Assembly: GCA_020637235.1 (NCBI GenBank)
Contig: JACJWG010000006.1
Coordinates: 163,337-227,336 of the forward strand
Direction: 5' to 3'
DNA from: Acidimicrobiaceae bacterium
GTDB lineage: Bacteria; Actinomycetota; Acidimicrobiia; Acidimicrobiales; Ilumatobacteraceae
DNA: 64,000 bases
The translations under genes were made by a program, and so were the position numbers. The notes below the pieces were generated by a model. The model was not told the origin of the DNA and made no database searches. It was given only the letters and a program-made list of their open reading frames with translations. This document shows, piece after piece, positions 8,273 through 17,749 of the stretch. The first letter of the stretch is position 1. Each line of letters begins with the position of its first letter.

Positions 8273-9194
8273 CAGCGTGGAGCGCGTCGATCCAGCGGGC
8301 GAGCAGCATGCTCTCGTCGGCGCCCCATCGTGGTGTCGCACCGTCTCGCACCACCTCGGCGAACTGGTCGAGCATCGCCCCGTACGCGTTGAGGCCGTCG
8401 ACGGGGAACCGCTCGACGGACTCGTCGAGGCGGAGCACCTCGATCTCGCTCGGTTCCTCCGGACCCGGCGCGAACCAGTCGGCGAACGAGATCCGTCCGG
8501 CCGTACCGGTGAGGGTGAACGACCGGTTGTACACCGTCTCGAACGACACCTCGAAGGCCGCGCTGAAGCCCTCGCCCAGGTCGAGCAGGCCCGCCATCGA
8601 CACGTCGACGCCGCGCTCGTTGCGCACGGCGGACGCCGCCACCGCGATCGGCTCTCGTGGCGCGAGCAGCAGCGCCGGGCCGAGGCAGTAGATCCCGACG
8701 TCGAACAGCGCTCCCCCGCCTCGCTCGTCGAAGCGGTGGTCGGTCGGACGCCCGAGCGGGAACGTGAACACGCCGCGCGAGAACCTCAGGGCACCGAGTC
8801 CCGATCGGCCGAGCTCGAGCATCGCCCGGCTCCGCGGGTGATGTGGCCACATGTACGCCTCGACCAGCGCGCGGCCGGCCGAGCGGGCCGCCTCGTACAC
8901 CTCGGCGGTGTCGGCACCGGACATCGTGAGCGGCTTCTCGCACAGCACGTGCTTGCCCGCCTCGAGCGCGGCGAGGACCCATCGTTTGTGGCCGTCGTTC
9001 GGCAGCGGCACGTACACCGCCTCCACCTCGGGATCGGCGAGCAGCCGAGCGTAGGGCCGGTCGGACCCGTCGTCGTCACGGCTCGCCTCCGCCACCACCA
9101 CGTGGCGGCCGCTCGCCTCGAGCGGCGGCAGGATGCGTGTGCGGTAGATGCGCGAACGTGCACCGATCACCCCCCAGCGGAGCTGGTCAGCCAT
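8262..9194 (-). CDS. Gfo/Idh/MocA-family oxidoreductase
   Basis: A 310-residue NAD(P)-dependent oxidoreductase. The Rossmann fold opens with VIGARSRI and the family's catalytic E-K-P motif is at 86-88 (LCEKPLT). The C-terminal beta-sheet domain is complete. Members act on sugars, inositols or related polyols and aldehydes. The start overlaps the end of the aldehyde dehydrogenase gene by 8 bp, so the two are probably translationally coupled and act in one pathway, for example oxidation of a polyol to an aldehyde and then an acid. The substrate is not predictable. Confidence 0.88.
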   Translation of the reverse strand: MADQLRWGVIGARSRIYRTRILPPLEASGRHVVVAEASRDDDGSDRPYARLLADPEVEAVYVPLPNDGHKRWVLAALEAGKHVLCEKPLTMSGADTAEVYEAARSAGRALVEAYMWPHHPRSRAMLELGRSGLGALRFSRGVFTFPLGRPTDHRFDERGGGALFDVGIYCLGPALLLAPREPIAVAASAVRNERGVDVSMAGLLDLGEGFSAAFEVSFETVYNRSFTLTGTAGRISFADWFAPGPEEPSEIEVLRLDESVERFPVDGLNAYGAMLDQFAEVVRDGATPRWGADESMLLARWIDALHAAAT

Positions 9195-10569
9195 GGATCA
9201 CCACCATGCGGATCTCGGTCATCTCCTTGATCGTGAACGCTGGTCCCTCCCGGGTGTTGCCGCTGTCGCGCAGACCGCCGTAGGGCTGCTGATCGGCACG
9301 CCAGGTGGGCACCTCGTTCACCAGCACACCGCCGAAGTCGAGCGATCGCACCGCCGTGAGCGCCTTCGAGATGTCGCTCGTGAAGATCGCTGCCTGCAGC
9401 CCGTACTCGGTGCGGTTCGCGGTACGGATCGCGTCGTCGAGGTCGTCGTAGGCGGCCACCGCCACCACCGGCCCGAACACCTCCTGCGCACACACCTTCA
9501 TCTCTGGCGTGGCACCGGTGATCACCGTCGGCAACAGCACACCGTCGTCGGAGCGCTGCCCGCCCGCGGCCACCGTGGCACCCTCGGCGGCGGCCTCACC
9601 GATCCAGCGCTCCACACGGTCGCGCTCCGCGGTCGAGATGAGCGCCGACACGTCGGTCGCCTCGTCGAGCGGATCGCCGACCACCAGCGTGGCCACGTGC
9701 CGCACGAGTTCGGCGGTGAAGTCCTCGGCGATCGACGAGTGCACCAGGATGCGTTGGGTGCTGATGCAGCTCTGACCGGCATGGCTGAAGCCGGCGACCT
9801 TGATCTTCGCCGCGGCCGTCCGCCAGTCGCCGTCCGGCTCGATGATCACCGGTGCGTTGTTGCCGAGCTCGAGTCCCACCCGCTTGCGCGGCGCCCGGGC
9901 GCGGATGCCCCATCCCACCTCGGGCGAACCGGTGAACGTGATCAGCGCGACGTCCGGGTGGTCGACGAGCGCGTTCCCGACCGTGGCCCCGCCGCCCGTG
10001 ACGACCTGCAGGTACTCGGCCGGCAAGCCGCATTCGTCGACGAGCATCTCGGCGAGACGGATCGAGCTGAACGGGGTCTGGCTCGCCGGCTTGAGCACCA
10101 CCGGGCACCCGGCGGCGATCGCCGGCCCCACCTTGTGCGCCACCAGGTTGAGCGGGAAGTTGAACGGCGCGATCGCCCCGACCACCCCGATCGGTACTCG
10201 CAGGGTGAACCCGATCTTCCCCTCACCGGCCGGGATCGCGTCGAGCGGGATCACCTCGCCGGCGAGCTTGCGGGCCTCGGCGGCGGAGAACTGGAACGTG
10301 CCGACGGCACGTTCGGCCTCGACGCGGGCGGTCTTGATCGGCTTCGCCGCTTCCTTCGCGACGATCTCGGCGAACTCGTCGCGACGAGCCGTAAGCCGAG
10401 CGGCGGCGCGGTCGAGGATCTCGGCGCGCTGCCACAGCGGCATCGGGCCCGCGTGGAGCGCGGCCTTGGCGGTGGCGACGGCACGGTCGACGTCGGCCGC
10501 CGTCTGGCTCGGGATCTCGCCGATGAGGCTGCCGTCGTAGGGCGAACGGACTGCGATGGTGTCGGCCAT
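9187..10569 (-). CDS. NAD(P)-dependent aldehyde dehydrogenase
   Basis: A 460-residue aldehyde dehydrogenase with all catalytic elements: oxyanion Asn137 in PFNFPLN, general base Glu234 in LELGNN and nucleophile Cys268 in AGQSCIS. The GQSCIS context and the length of about 460 residues fit the lactaldehyde, succinate-semialdehyde or phosphonoacetaldehyde-like group. Start is ATG at 10569 with TAGCCT 8 nt upstream and no Shine-Dalgarno. It leads a two-gene operon with the Gfo/Idh oxidoreductase. Confidence 0.92.
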   Translation of the reverse strand: MADTIAVRSPYDGSLIGEIPSQTAADVDRAVATAKAALHAGPMPLWQRAEILDRAAARLTARRDEFAEIVAKEAAKPIKTARVEAERAVGTFQFSAAEARKLAGEVIPLDAIPAGEGKIGFTLRVPIGVVGAIAPFNFPLNLVAHKVGPAIAAGCPVVLKPASQTPFSSIRLAEMLVDECGLPAEYLQVVTGGGATVGNALVDHPDVALITFTGSPEVGWGIRARAPRKRVGLELGNNAPVIIEPDGDWRTAAAKIKVAGFSHAGQSCISTQRILVHSSIAEDFTAELVRHVATLVVGDPLDEATDVSALISTAERDRVERWIGEAAAEGATVAAGGQRSDDGVLLPTVITGATPEMKVCAQEVFGPVVAVAAYDDLDDAIRTANRTEYGLQAAIFTSDISKALTAVRSLDFGGVLVNEVPTWRADQQPYGGLRDSGNTREGPAFTIKEMTEIRMVVIHG

Positions 10570-10577
10570 GGAGGGCG

Positions 10578-10583
10578 AGGCTA
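10578..10583 (-). promoter_or_regulatory. -10 box TAGCCT of the aldehyde dehydrogenase operon
   Basis: TAGCCT 8 nt before the ATG at 10569, with no ribosome binding site between; a leaderless transcript is likely. Confidence 0.45.
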
Positions 10584-10645
10584 CTCGGGCTCGACCGGCC
10601 GGCCGAGGCTCTCCGTGGCCGTTCGCGACCGCCAGAATGGGGCCC

Positions 10646-11407
10646 ATGCCGCCCGTCACCCACGCCTTCCTCGACTGGGACGGTCCCATCCCGTTCGCCC
10701 ACCGGGGAGGTGCGAGCGATGCGCCGGAGAACACGATGCCGGCGTTCGAGGACGCGGTGGCGCTCGGGTTCCGCCACCTCGAGACCGACGTGCAGGTGAC
10801 CGCCGACGGGGTGCTCGTCGCGTTCCACGACGACGACCTGCAGCGCACGTGCGGTCGGCCGGGGCGGATCTCGCAGCTGCCGTGGCACGAGGTCCGCGAA
10901 GCCCGGGTGGGGGGCGTCGCGCCGATCCCGCTGCTCGACGACCTGCTCGGCGCCTGGGACGACGTCAGGATCAACATCGACTGCAAGGCCGACGCCGCCG
11001 AGCGCGCGCTCGTGTCGACGCTGCGGCGGCACCGGGCGCTGCACCGGGTGTGCGTCGGCGCGTTCAGCGACGTGCGCATCGCGCGGCTCCGAGCCGCACT
11101 CGGGGCCGAACTGTGTACGGCACTCGGGCCCCGCCACGTGGCCCTGCTGAAGTTCGGACGGCTCGGTCGGCCGAAGCGGCTCCCCGGGCTCGTCGCCCAG
11201 GTGCCCGTGCGTCAGGGACGGCTCACCGTCACCGACGAGCGCTTCGTCGAACGGGCACACGCCCTCGGCATCCACGTGCACGTGTGGACGATCGACGACC
11301 CCGCCGAGATGGAACGGCTGCTCGACCTCGGCGTCGACGGGCTCATGACCGATCGGCCGGCGGTGCTGCGCGAGGTACTGCGACGGCGCGAGCACTGGCG
11401 TGACTGA
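10646..11407 (+). CDS. Glycerophosphodiester phosphodiesterase
   Basis: A 253-residue GDPD-fold hydrolase that would split glycerophosphodiesters into sn-glycerol 3-phosphate and an alcohol. The signature HRGG is at 19-22, the metal-binding E46-T-D48 follows and catalytic His61 lies in FHDDDL. No signal peptide, so it is probably cytosolic. The start at 10646 is preferred; an ATG at 10637 is nine bases upstream. Its last 65 bp overlap the convergent membrane-protein gene. Confidence 0.9.
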   Translation: MPPVTHAFLDWDGPIPFAHRGGASDAPENTMPAFEDAVALGFRHLETDVQVTADGVLVAFHDDDLQRTCGRPGRISQLPWHEVREARVGGVAPIPLLDDLLGAWDDVRINIDCKADAAERALVSTLRRHRALHRVCVGAFSDVRIARLRAALGAELCTALGPRHVALLKFGRLGRPKRLPGLVAQVPVRQGRLTVTDERFVERAHALGIHVHVWTIDDPAEMERLLDLGVDGLMTDRPAVLREVLRRREHWRD

Positions 11408-11843
11408 ACGCCATCCAGCCCGCGGTCACGAGGAACACCCCGCTCGCGATGGCACACACCCACGGACCGGCACCCAGGGTGATCGGTGTGCCTCTCGCCT
11501 GCCACGCGAGTGACGAGCCGACCCCGCCCGAGTACGCCACCGCAGCGAGCGCGACGGCCGACGACGCGACCCACCGCTGCCACCATCCGAGCACCACGGC
11601 GATCGTCACGAGCAGCGGCACGAGGGGCCACCATCGGATGAGCGTCGACACGACACCGTCGGGGGCGATGTCGAGGCGCTCCACCAGACCGAGCAGTTCG
11701 TAGCTGGAACGCGACGTGCTCCCCGAGTGCAACCAGGGAAGGAACGTCGCGATCACGACGGCCCCGCCGGCAACGGTGTACGCCCCGAGCGCCGAGGGGC
11801 GGTGGCGAACGAGGCGGCGCACGGCCACGATCGTACGGCCCAC
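11343..11843 (-). CDS. Small membrane protein of unknown function
   Basis: A 166-residue protein with about four hydrophobic segments (near residues 20-38, 70-88, 92-110 and 125-145) and a basic N-terminus, so it should sit in the inner membrane. I do not recognise the family. It begins with a GTG at 11843, directly next to the promoter of the divergent gamma-glutamyltransferase gene. Its 3' end runs 65 bp into the end of the convergent phosphodiesterase gene, an unusually long coding overlap; codon use in the overlap is constrained on both strands. Confidence 0.65.
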   Translation of the reverse strand: MGRTIVAVRRLVRHRPSALGAYTVAGGAVVIATFLPWLHSGSTSRSSYELLGLVERLDIAPDGVVSTLIRWWPLVPLLVTIAVVLGWWQRWVASSAVALAAVAYSGGVGSSLAWQARGTPITLGAGPWVCAIASGVFLVTAGWMAFSHASARAVAVPRAAPPADRS

Positions 11844-11844
11844 C

Positions 11845-11850
11845 TAGGGT
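11845..11850 (+). promoter_or_regulatory. -10 box TAGGGT, probable leaderless start
   Basis: TAGGGT is exactly 6 nt before the ATG at 11857. There is no space for a ribosome binding site, so the transcript probably begins at or next to the start codon. Confidence 0.55.
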
Positions 11851-11856
11851 GTCGAC

Positions 11857-13446
11857 ATGGCGCAGCACCGCACCGTCCAGCCGCCGTCGTCGTCCGTGCG
11901 CGCACCGGGAGCGATGGTGGCATCGGCCGATCACCTCGCCACCCAGGCCGGCCTCGCGCTCCTCGCTCGCGGCGGCAACGCCGTCGACGCGGCGATCGCG
12001 ACCAATGCGGCGATCGCGGTCACCGGGCCACACCTGTGCGGCATGGGCGGCGACCTGTTCGCGCTCGTCCACGACGGCGACCGGGTGCACGCGCTCAACG
12101 CCAGCGGGCGCGCCGGCAGCGGCGCGTCCGCCGCAGCGCTCCGCGCCGACGGACATCGCGAGATGCCGTTCCGCCACGACGTCCGGACGGTCACCGTGCC
12201 CGGGTGCGTCGACGGCTGGTGTGCACTCCACGAGCGCTTCGGCCGGTTGCCGCTCGCCGAGGTGCTCGCACCGGCGATCCGCCTGGCGGCCGGCGGGTTC
12301 CCCGCCTCGCCGCTGCTCGTCGGGTCGCTCGCCACCCTCGACGACGCCGCGCGCGACGCACTCCACGAGCTCGTCGGGCAGGCGCGACGGCCAGGCGCAC
12401 GCGTGCGGCGACCCGGCGTCGCAGCAGCGCTCGGTGCGATCGCCCAGGCAGGACGCGATGCGTTCTACCTGGGCGAATTCGGGAACGGCCTGCTCGCGAT
12501 GGGCGCGGGTTGGTACCACGGCGACGACTTCACCACGCCCGGCGCCGACTGGATCACCCCGCTGTCGCGACCGGCGTTCGGGCACGTGCTGCACACGATT
12601 CCCCCGAACTCGCAGGGCTACCTGCTGCTCGGCGCAGCGGCCCTCGCCGAGCAGCTCGACCTGCCCGACGACCCCGACGATGCACGCTGGGCCCACCTGC
12701 TCGTCGAGGCGGCCAAGGCGGCCGGCCGCGACCGCCCCGCCGTGTTGCACGACGGCGCCGACGGCGGCTCGCTCGTCGAGGCGATCGCGAACCGAGTCGG
12801 CGAGATCGATCCGCACCGGGGGAGCGCCCTGCGGGGCCGGTCGCACCAGGGCGACACGACCTACCTCTGCACCGTCGACGCCGACCGGATGGGCGTGTCG
12901 CTGATCCAGTCCAACGCGTCGGGCTTCGGCTCGTGGCTCGTCGAGGAGCGCAGCGGCATCAACCTGCACAATCGCGGCCTCGGGTTCTCGCTCGTCCCGG
13001 GCCACCCGGCCGAGCTCGCCCCCGGTCGGCGACCGCCGCACACGCTGTCCCCTGCGCTCGTCACGCGCGACGACGGATCGTTGCGCAGCGTGCTCGGCAC
13101 GATGGGCGGCGACGCACAACCCCAGATCCTGCTCCAGCTCGTCACCCGGCTGCTCCGCCACGGCCAGAGCCCCTCCGTCGCGGTGAACGCCGGTCGTTGG
13201 GTGCTCGACGGGCCGACCACCGGCTTCGACACGTGGACCGGTGAGGGCGGTCCCTCGGTGCAACTCGAGGGACACGTGCCCGGCGACTGGGCGGGCGAGC
13301 TCGCCGAGCTCGGACACCGGGTGACCTCGACACCGTCGTGGTCGAGCGACGTCGGGCACGCGCACGTGATCGTCGTCGACGACGACGAGATGCTCGGCGG
13401 CGCCGCCGATCCGCGCACCCGGGTCGGGTCTGTTGCCGGGATGTGA
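11857..13446 (+). CDS. Gamma-glutamyltransferase family protein
   Basis: A 529-residue member of the Ntn-hydrolase family that normally self-cleaves and transfers or hydrolyses gamma-glutamyl groups. The processing-site nucleophile is most likely T334 in QGDTTYL, and the N-terminal GGNAVDAAIA and GMGGD motifs are present. There is no signal peptide, unlike the periplasmic enzyme of E. coli, so a cytosolic role or a different acyl substrate is possible. It is followed after 73 bp by the luciferase-like gene, which has its own promoter box. The linked amidase-type genes suggest gamma-glutamyl or cephalosporin-acylase-like chemistry in nitrogen recycling. Confidence 0.85.
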   Translation: MAQHRTVQPPSSSVRAPGAMVASADHLATQAGLALLARGGNAVDAAIATNAAIAVTGPHLCGMGGDLFALVHDGDRVHALNASGRAGSGASAAALRADGHREMPFRHDVRTVTVPGCVDGWCALHERFGRLPLAEVLAPAIRLAAGGFPASPLLVGSLATLDDAARDALHELVGQARRPGARVRRPGVAAALGAIAQAGRDAFYLGEFGNGLLAMGAGWYHGDDFTTPGADWITPLSRPAFGHVLHTIPPNSQGYLLLGAAALAEQLDLPDDPDDARWAHLLVEAAKAAGRDRPAVLHDGADGGSLVEAIANRVGEIDPHRGSALRGRSHQGDTTYLCTVDADRMGVSLIQSNASGFGSWLVEERSGINLHNRGLGFSLVPGHPAELAPGRRPPHTLSPALVTRDDGSLRSVLGTMGGDAQPQILLQLVTRLLRHGQSPSVAVNAGRWVLDGPTTGFDTWTGEGGPSVQLEGHVPGDWAGELAELGHRVTSTPSWSSDVGHAHVIVVDDDEMLGGAADPRTRVGSVAGM

Positions 13447-13507
13447 AAAGCGTCCGTCGGCACCGGATCGCGCCCCGGTCGCCGCGGCGGTCTCGACCGC
13501 GCACGAG

Positions 13508-13513
13508 TAGGTT
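13508..13513 (+). promoter_or_regulatory. -10 box TAGGTT, probable leaderless start
   Basis: TAGGTT is exactly 6 nt before the ATG at 13520, the same geometry as at 11845. Confidence 0.5.
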
Positions 13514-13519
13514 CCGACC

Positions 13520-14710
13520 ATGCGCGTCGACACCAACTTCTTCTGCACCGTGCCCATGCCCGACGCCGGTGATCCGGACATCCCGGCCACCAGCCGCCGG
13601 TACGGCAACGACGCCGTCGTCGCCTGCTACGAGCACCTCGTCGCCTGGGCCAAGGCCTGCGACGAGCTCGGCTTCGACACGATGTGGCTCACCGAACACC
13701 ACTTCCAGTACGAGGGATACGAGGTGCTCCCCAACCTCATCCTGTTCGGCCAGCACCTCGCGAGCATCACGAAGGACCTGCGTCTCGGCCAGATGTTCAA
13801 CGTCGTGCCGCAGTGGCATCCGCTGCGTCTCGCCGAGGACTTCGCGCTCGCCGACATCGTGACCGGCGGCCGGATGGAGTTCGGCGTCGGGCGCGGCACG
13901 GTGCCCCGCGAGGCATGGGCCCTCGGCACCGTCGTGGCGAGCGGTGACAACGCCATGTCGGCCGAACACGACCGCATCAACCGGGAGGTGTTCGAGGAGT
14001 CGATGGAGGTGATCAAGCTCGCGTGGTACGAGGACCGGTTCAGCTACCGCGGCAAGCACTTCGTCTTCCCGCCCGACGACGTGCCCGATCGTGGGAGCAC
14101 CGTGCGCGATCTGACGATGATCCCGAAGCCGCTGCGCCACGTCGACGTGTACCAGCCGATCTCCTCACCCGAGACCATCGAGTACGTGCCCCGCGCCGGC
14201 CACAAGGCGGTGTACTGGCTCACCAACGCCGAGAGCCAGAAGCAGAAGTGGGACCGCTACGCCGAGATCCGTGAGGAGATCGGGTCGCCCGTCGGTCCCG
14301 GCGAGGATCGGTGCCTGGTGCTGAACGTCCACGTCGGCCGCACCCGCGAGGACGCCATGAAGCGCGGCCGTCCCGGCCACGACGAGTTCGTGAAGTTCCT
14401 GTCGCCGTACGGGCGTTTCAACAGCTACCGCAATCCCGACGGCACCAAGGTGCCCTTCGACCACCGGCCCACGGTCGAGGAGAGCAACCGCGAGAAGTTG
14501 CAGGTGATCGGGTCGGTCGACGACGTGGTCGACGCCCTGGGGTTCTGGCGTGACCTGCTCGATCTGCGGCACGTGTGCTTCTTCTTCGACCTGCCGGGCA
14601 TCGGTCGCGAGGAGATGATCGACCAGATGCACCTGATGATCGAGGAGGTCTTCCCCAAACTCGGTGAGCCCGTCGAGCGGCGTCCGGTCACCGGCCGCCC
14701 GCTCGTCTGA
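13520..14710 (+). CDS. Luciferase-like (LLM) flavin-dependent oxidoreductase
   Basis: A 396-residue monooxygenase of the bacterial luciferase family, which uses reduced FMN or F420 and oxygen or a hydride acceptor. Typical features are the LTEHHF segment near residue 57, the GVGRGTVP cofactor-binding region and a TIM-barrel layout. It begins a run with an amidohydrolase (13-bp gap) and an ABC importer. Family members such as RutA open pyrimidine rings; this one is not close enough by eye to call RutA, but ring opening or oxidation of an imported heterocycle fits the neighbours. Confidence 0.88.
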   Translation: MRVDTNFFCTVPMPDAGDPDIPATSRRYGNDAVVACYEHLVAWAKACDELGFDTMWLTEHHFQYEGYEVLPNLILFGQHLASITKDLRLGQMFNVVPQWHPLRLAEDFALADIVTGGRMEFGVGRGTVPREAWALGTVVASGDNAMSAEHDRINREVFEESMEVIKLAWYEDRFSYRGKHFVFPPDDVPDRGSTVRDLTMIPKPLRHVDVYQPISSPETIEYVPRAGHKAVYWLTNAESQKQKWDRYAEIREEIGSPVGPGEDRCLVLNVHVGRTREDAMKRGRPGHDEFVKFLSPYGRFNSYRNPDGTKVPFDHRPTVEESNREKLQVIGSVDDVVDALGFWRDLLDLRHVCFFFDLPGIGREEMIDQMHLMIEEVFPKLGEPVERRPVTGRPLV

Positions 14711-14723
14711 TCGGCTGCCACCG

Positions 14724-15893
14724 ATGAACGACGTCCCGATCGGTACCGAGGTCGATGTCGACGCGGTGCTCGGGTACCTCACCCCCGAGCGCGGCTGGCT
14801 CGTCCTGCCCGCCTTCGCCGAACCCCATGCCCATCTCGACAAGGCGTTCCTCGCCGAGCGGGTCGACAACCCGACGGGCGATCTGATGGGCGCGATCGAG
14901 GCGATGGTCGCCTACAGCCCGCACATCACCTTCGACGACATCGTCGAACGTGCCGAGCGGGCGGCGCTGCTCATGCTCGCCAACGGCACGACCGCGATCC
15001 GCACCCATGCCGACCTGATGGCCGACAAGGGGCTGCGCAACGTGGAGGCATTGCTCACGGTGCGCGACCGACTCGCCCATCTCGTCGACATCGAAGTCGT
15101 CGTCCTGTGCGGCTGGCCGTCGTGCGGCGAGGTGGGCAAGGTGCACCGGGATCTGCTCCGCGAAGCGCTCGCGATGGGGGCCGATCTGGCCGGCGGGTGC
15201 CCGCACCTCGAGGACGACGGGGTGGAGGCGACCGACCTGTTCCTCGAGATCGCCGCCGAGGCCGGGCGGCCGATCGACCTGCACACCGACGAGACCCTCG
15301 ACCCGGCCAAGCTCTTCCTCGACCATCTGTCCACCCGGGTGGTCGAGATGGGGTTCGAGCACGCGGTGACGGCCAGTCACTGCTGTTCGCTCGCGATGCA
15401 GCCCGACGACGTGCAGCGACGGGTGGCCGACCAGGTGGCGTCGGCGGGCATCCACGTGGTCGCGCTCCCCCACACCAACCTGTTCCTGCAGGGTCGCGAT
15501 CACCAGCAGGCGATGCCGCGCGGGCTGACCGCGGTGAAGGCGCTGCGCGCCGCCGGTGCGAACGTCGCCGCCGGCGCCGACAACCTGCAGGACCCGTTCA
15601 ACCCGGTCGGGCGTGGCGATCCGCTCGAGACGGCCGGACTGATGATCATGGCGGCCCATCTGCTGCCCCACGAGGCGCTCGCCTCGATCAGCGACGCGCC
15701 CCGCCGCATGATGGGCCTCGCGCCCGCCGATCCGGCCGCCGGTGATCTGGTGGCGGTACGAGCGACTACGGTGAGAGATGCGATCGCGTTCGGTCCGGCC
15801 GAGCGGATCGTGCTCCGCCGGGGACGCCTCGTCGCCGGTGAACTGCCAGCTGGTGCGCTCGCTGGCGCCAGTACCCGTCCTGGTCAGAGTTAA
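14724..15893 (+). CDS. Cytosine-deaminase-like amidohydrolase
   Basis: A 389-residue metal-dependent hydrolase of the amidohydrolase superfamily. The H35-A-H37-LDK motif near the N-terminus is typical of the cytosine deaminase/CodA and N-acyl deaminase branch; later motifs are DLHTDE, TASHCCS and the metal-binding Asp in AGADNLQDPF. It would deaminate or open a cyclic amidine or amide such as a pyrimidine, creatinine or hydantoin. The start at 14724 is 13 bp after the monooxygenase stop. Its own importer probably follows from 15953. Confidence 0.85.
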   Translation: MNDVPIGTEVDVDAVLGYLTPERGWLVLPAFAEPHAHLDKAFLAERVDNPTGDLMGAIEAMVAYSPHITFDDIVERAERAALLMLANGTTAIRTHADLMADKGLRNVEALLTVRDRLAHLVDIEVVVLCGWPSCGEVGKVHRDLLREALAMGADLAGGCPHLEDDGVEATDLFLEIAAEAGRPIDLHTDETLDPAKLFLDHLSTRVVEMGFEHAVTASHCCSLAMQPDDVQRRVADQVASAGIHVVALPHTNLFLQGRDHQQAMPRGLTAVKALRAAGANVAAGADNLQDPFNPVGRGDPLETAGLMIMAAHLLPHEALASISDAPRRMMGLAPADPAAGDLVAVRATTVRDAIAFGPAERIVLRRGRLVAGELPAGALAGASTRPGQS

Positions 15894-15952
15894 CACACAC
15901 GACACACGGAGGACCCGAGCCCGCCCCGGCAGCTCCTCTAGGGTCAAGGAGA

Positions 15953-16741
15953 ATGATGACATCCACTGATGCCCTGCAATCCGGTGCAGGGACGGCAGTC
16001 GGTTCTGCGTCACCTGCGCTGAGCTTCCGGAACGTGTCCATGGTGTTCCCCGACGGAACCCATGCGGTCGACAACGTGAGCTTCGACGTCCAGCCCGGCG
16101 AGTTCGTCACGGTGGTCGGTCCCTCGGGCTGCGGCAAGAGCACCCTGTTGCGCATCGCCTCCGGGCTCGAGGACAACACCGCCGGCAGTGTCGCGATCGA
16201 CAAGTCGAGCATCGGCTACGTGTTCCAGGACGCCACGCTGCTGCCGTGGCGCACCGTCCAGAAGAACGTCGAGCTGAACGCCGAGCTCCAGGGGATGGAC
16301 AAGGCCACCCGGCAGGCGAAGGCCAAGGAGGCGATCGAGCTCGTCAACCTGGTCGGGCACGAGACCAAGTACCCGAAACAGCTGTCGGGTGGCATGAAGA
16401 TGCGGTGCTCACTCGCCCGTTCACTGGTGCTCAACCCGAAGGTCTTTCTCTTCGACGAGCCCTTCGGCGCCCTCGACGAGATCACCCGCGAGCGTCTGAA
16501 CGACGAGTTGCTGCGGCTGTTCCTGCACGAGAAGTTCGCCGGGCTGTTCATCACCCACTCGATCCAGGAAGCCGTGTTCCTGTCCACCCGGGTGATCGTC
16601 ATGTCGGCCCGTCCGGGACGGATCATCGCCGACTACCAGGTGCCCTTCGCGTTCCCCCGTCAGCACGACATCCGCTACGAGGCTGCGTTCGCCGAGCTGT
16701 GCGGCACGATCAGCAACGACCTCAAGGACGCCCACGCATGA
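15953..16741 (+). CDS. ABC importer ATP-binding protein (NitT/TauT type)
   Basis: A 262-residue ATPase with Walker A GPSGCGKST near 61-69, a Q-loop in YVFQDATLLPW, signature LSGGM, Walker B VFLFDEP and the switch His in FITHS. The FQDxxLLPW pattern is typical of the SsuB/TauB/NrtD and thiamine-precursor importers. A strong ribosome binding site (AAGGAG) precedes ATGATG. It overlaps the permease gene by 4 bp (ATGA). Confidence 0.92.
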   Translation: MMTSTDALQSGAGTAVGSASPALSFRNVSMVFPDGTHAVDNVSFDVQPGEFVTVVGPSGCGKSTLLRIASGLEDNTAGSVAIDKSSIGYVFQDATLLPWRTVQKNVELNAELQGMDKATRQAKAKEAIELVNLVGHETKYPKQLSGGMKMRCSLARSLVLNPKVFLFDEPFGALDEITRERLNDELLRLFLHEKFAGLFITHSIQEAVFLSTRVIVMSARPGRIIADYQVPFAFPRQHDIRYEAAFAELCGTISNDLKDAHA

Positions 16742-17664
16742 AGACGGCTCACGAGCTCTCCGTCCACGCCGAACCGGTCTCGCATCCCGAAGCCGGTGAG
16801 GTCGTCACCGAAGAGGGCGACGTCGTCGTCGTCCACCACGACCACCGGCGCAAGCGGGGCGAGCGGATCATCAGCCTGCTCCCGCCCGTCATCACCTTCG
16901 TGGTGTTCCTCGGGGTCTGGTACGCCTACAGCGGGCTCAAGTACGACATCGCCGCTCAGCGCATCAACACGCTGCCGTACCCACACGAGATCATCAACAA
17001 GGGATTCCGTCCGCTCTGGGACGACACCAACGGGCTCAAGCCGATCCTCGAGTACATGTGGCCCACCCTGCAGGTGACCCTGATGGGCTTGTCGATCTCG
17101 ATCGTGTTCGGCATCTCGTTCGCGGTGCTGATGAACTTCTCCAAGCACCTCGAGCGAGCGTTCTTCCCGTACGCCGTGGTGCTGCAGACCGTGCCGATCC
17201 TCGCGATCACCCCGCTGCTCACCCAGCTGTTCGGGTACGAGCTCGGGGTCCGCCTCGTCGTGACCGTGCTCATCGCGATCTTCCCGATCATCACCAACAC
17301 CTTGTTCGGCCTGCAGTCGACCGACCGGCTCCACCACGACCTGTTCACGCTCAACCACGTGAACCGCTGGACCCGGCTGTGGAAGCTCGAACTGCCGAGC
17401 GCCCTGCCGGCGTTGATGGCCGGCGTGCGGATCGCGAGCGGCGGCGCCGTGATCGGTTCGATCGTCGCCGACTTCTTCTTCACCCAGGGCGACAAGGGCA
17501 TCGGCTACTACATCCGCACCCGCCAGCAGAAGGCGGCACAGCGTCCGGAGATGTTCGCCGGCACGATCATGGCCACGCTGTTCGGCATCGTGATGTTCCT
17601 GATCGTCGGTTGGGTGACCAACCGGGCCATCCGCAGCTGGCACGACTCAGGTCGCAAGCGCTGA
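16738..17664 (+). CDS. ABC importer permease (NitT/TauT type)
   Basis: A 308-residue inner-membrane permease with about six hydrophobic segments from residue 42 onward and a cytoplasmic EAA-like loop (ELPSALPALMAG) for docking to the ATPase. The first 40 residues are hydrophilic and rich in His, Asp and Arg. Translation is coupled to the ATPase gene by a 4-bp overlap. The family carries anions, taurine, sulfonates or pyrimidine precursors. Confidence 0.9.
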   Translation: MKTAHELSVHAEPVSHPEAGEVVTEEGDVVVVHHDHRRKRGERIISLLPPVITFVVFLGVWYAYSGLKYDIAAQRINTLPYPHEIINKGFRPLWDDTNGLKPILEYMWPTLQVTLMGLSISIVFGISFAVLMNFSKHLERAFFPYAVVLQTVPILAITPLLTQLFGYELGVRLVVTVLIAIFPIITNTLFGLQSTDRLHHDLFTLNHVNRWTRLWKLELPSALPALMAGVRIASGGAVIGSIVADFFFTQGDKGIGYYIRTRQQKAAQRPEMFAGTIMATLFGIVMFLIVGWVTNRAIRSWHDSGRKR

Positions 17665-17749
17665 CACCTCGTCCACCTCCCGGTGCCGCCGACGTGCGCG
17701 TGCCCGGACGAATCCCACCATCCACCACACCATCCAGGGGGAGAACCTG

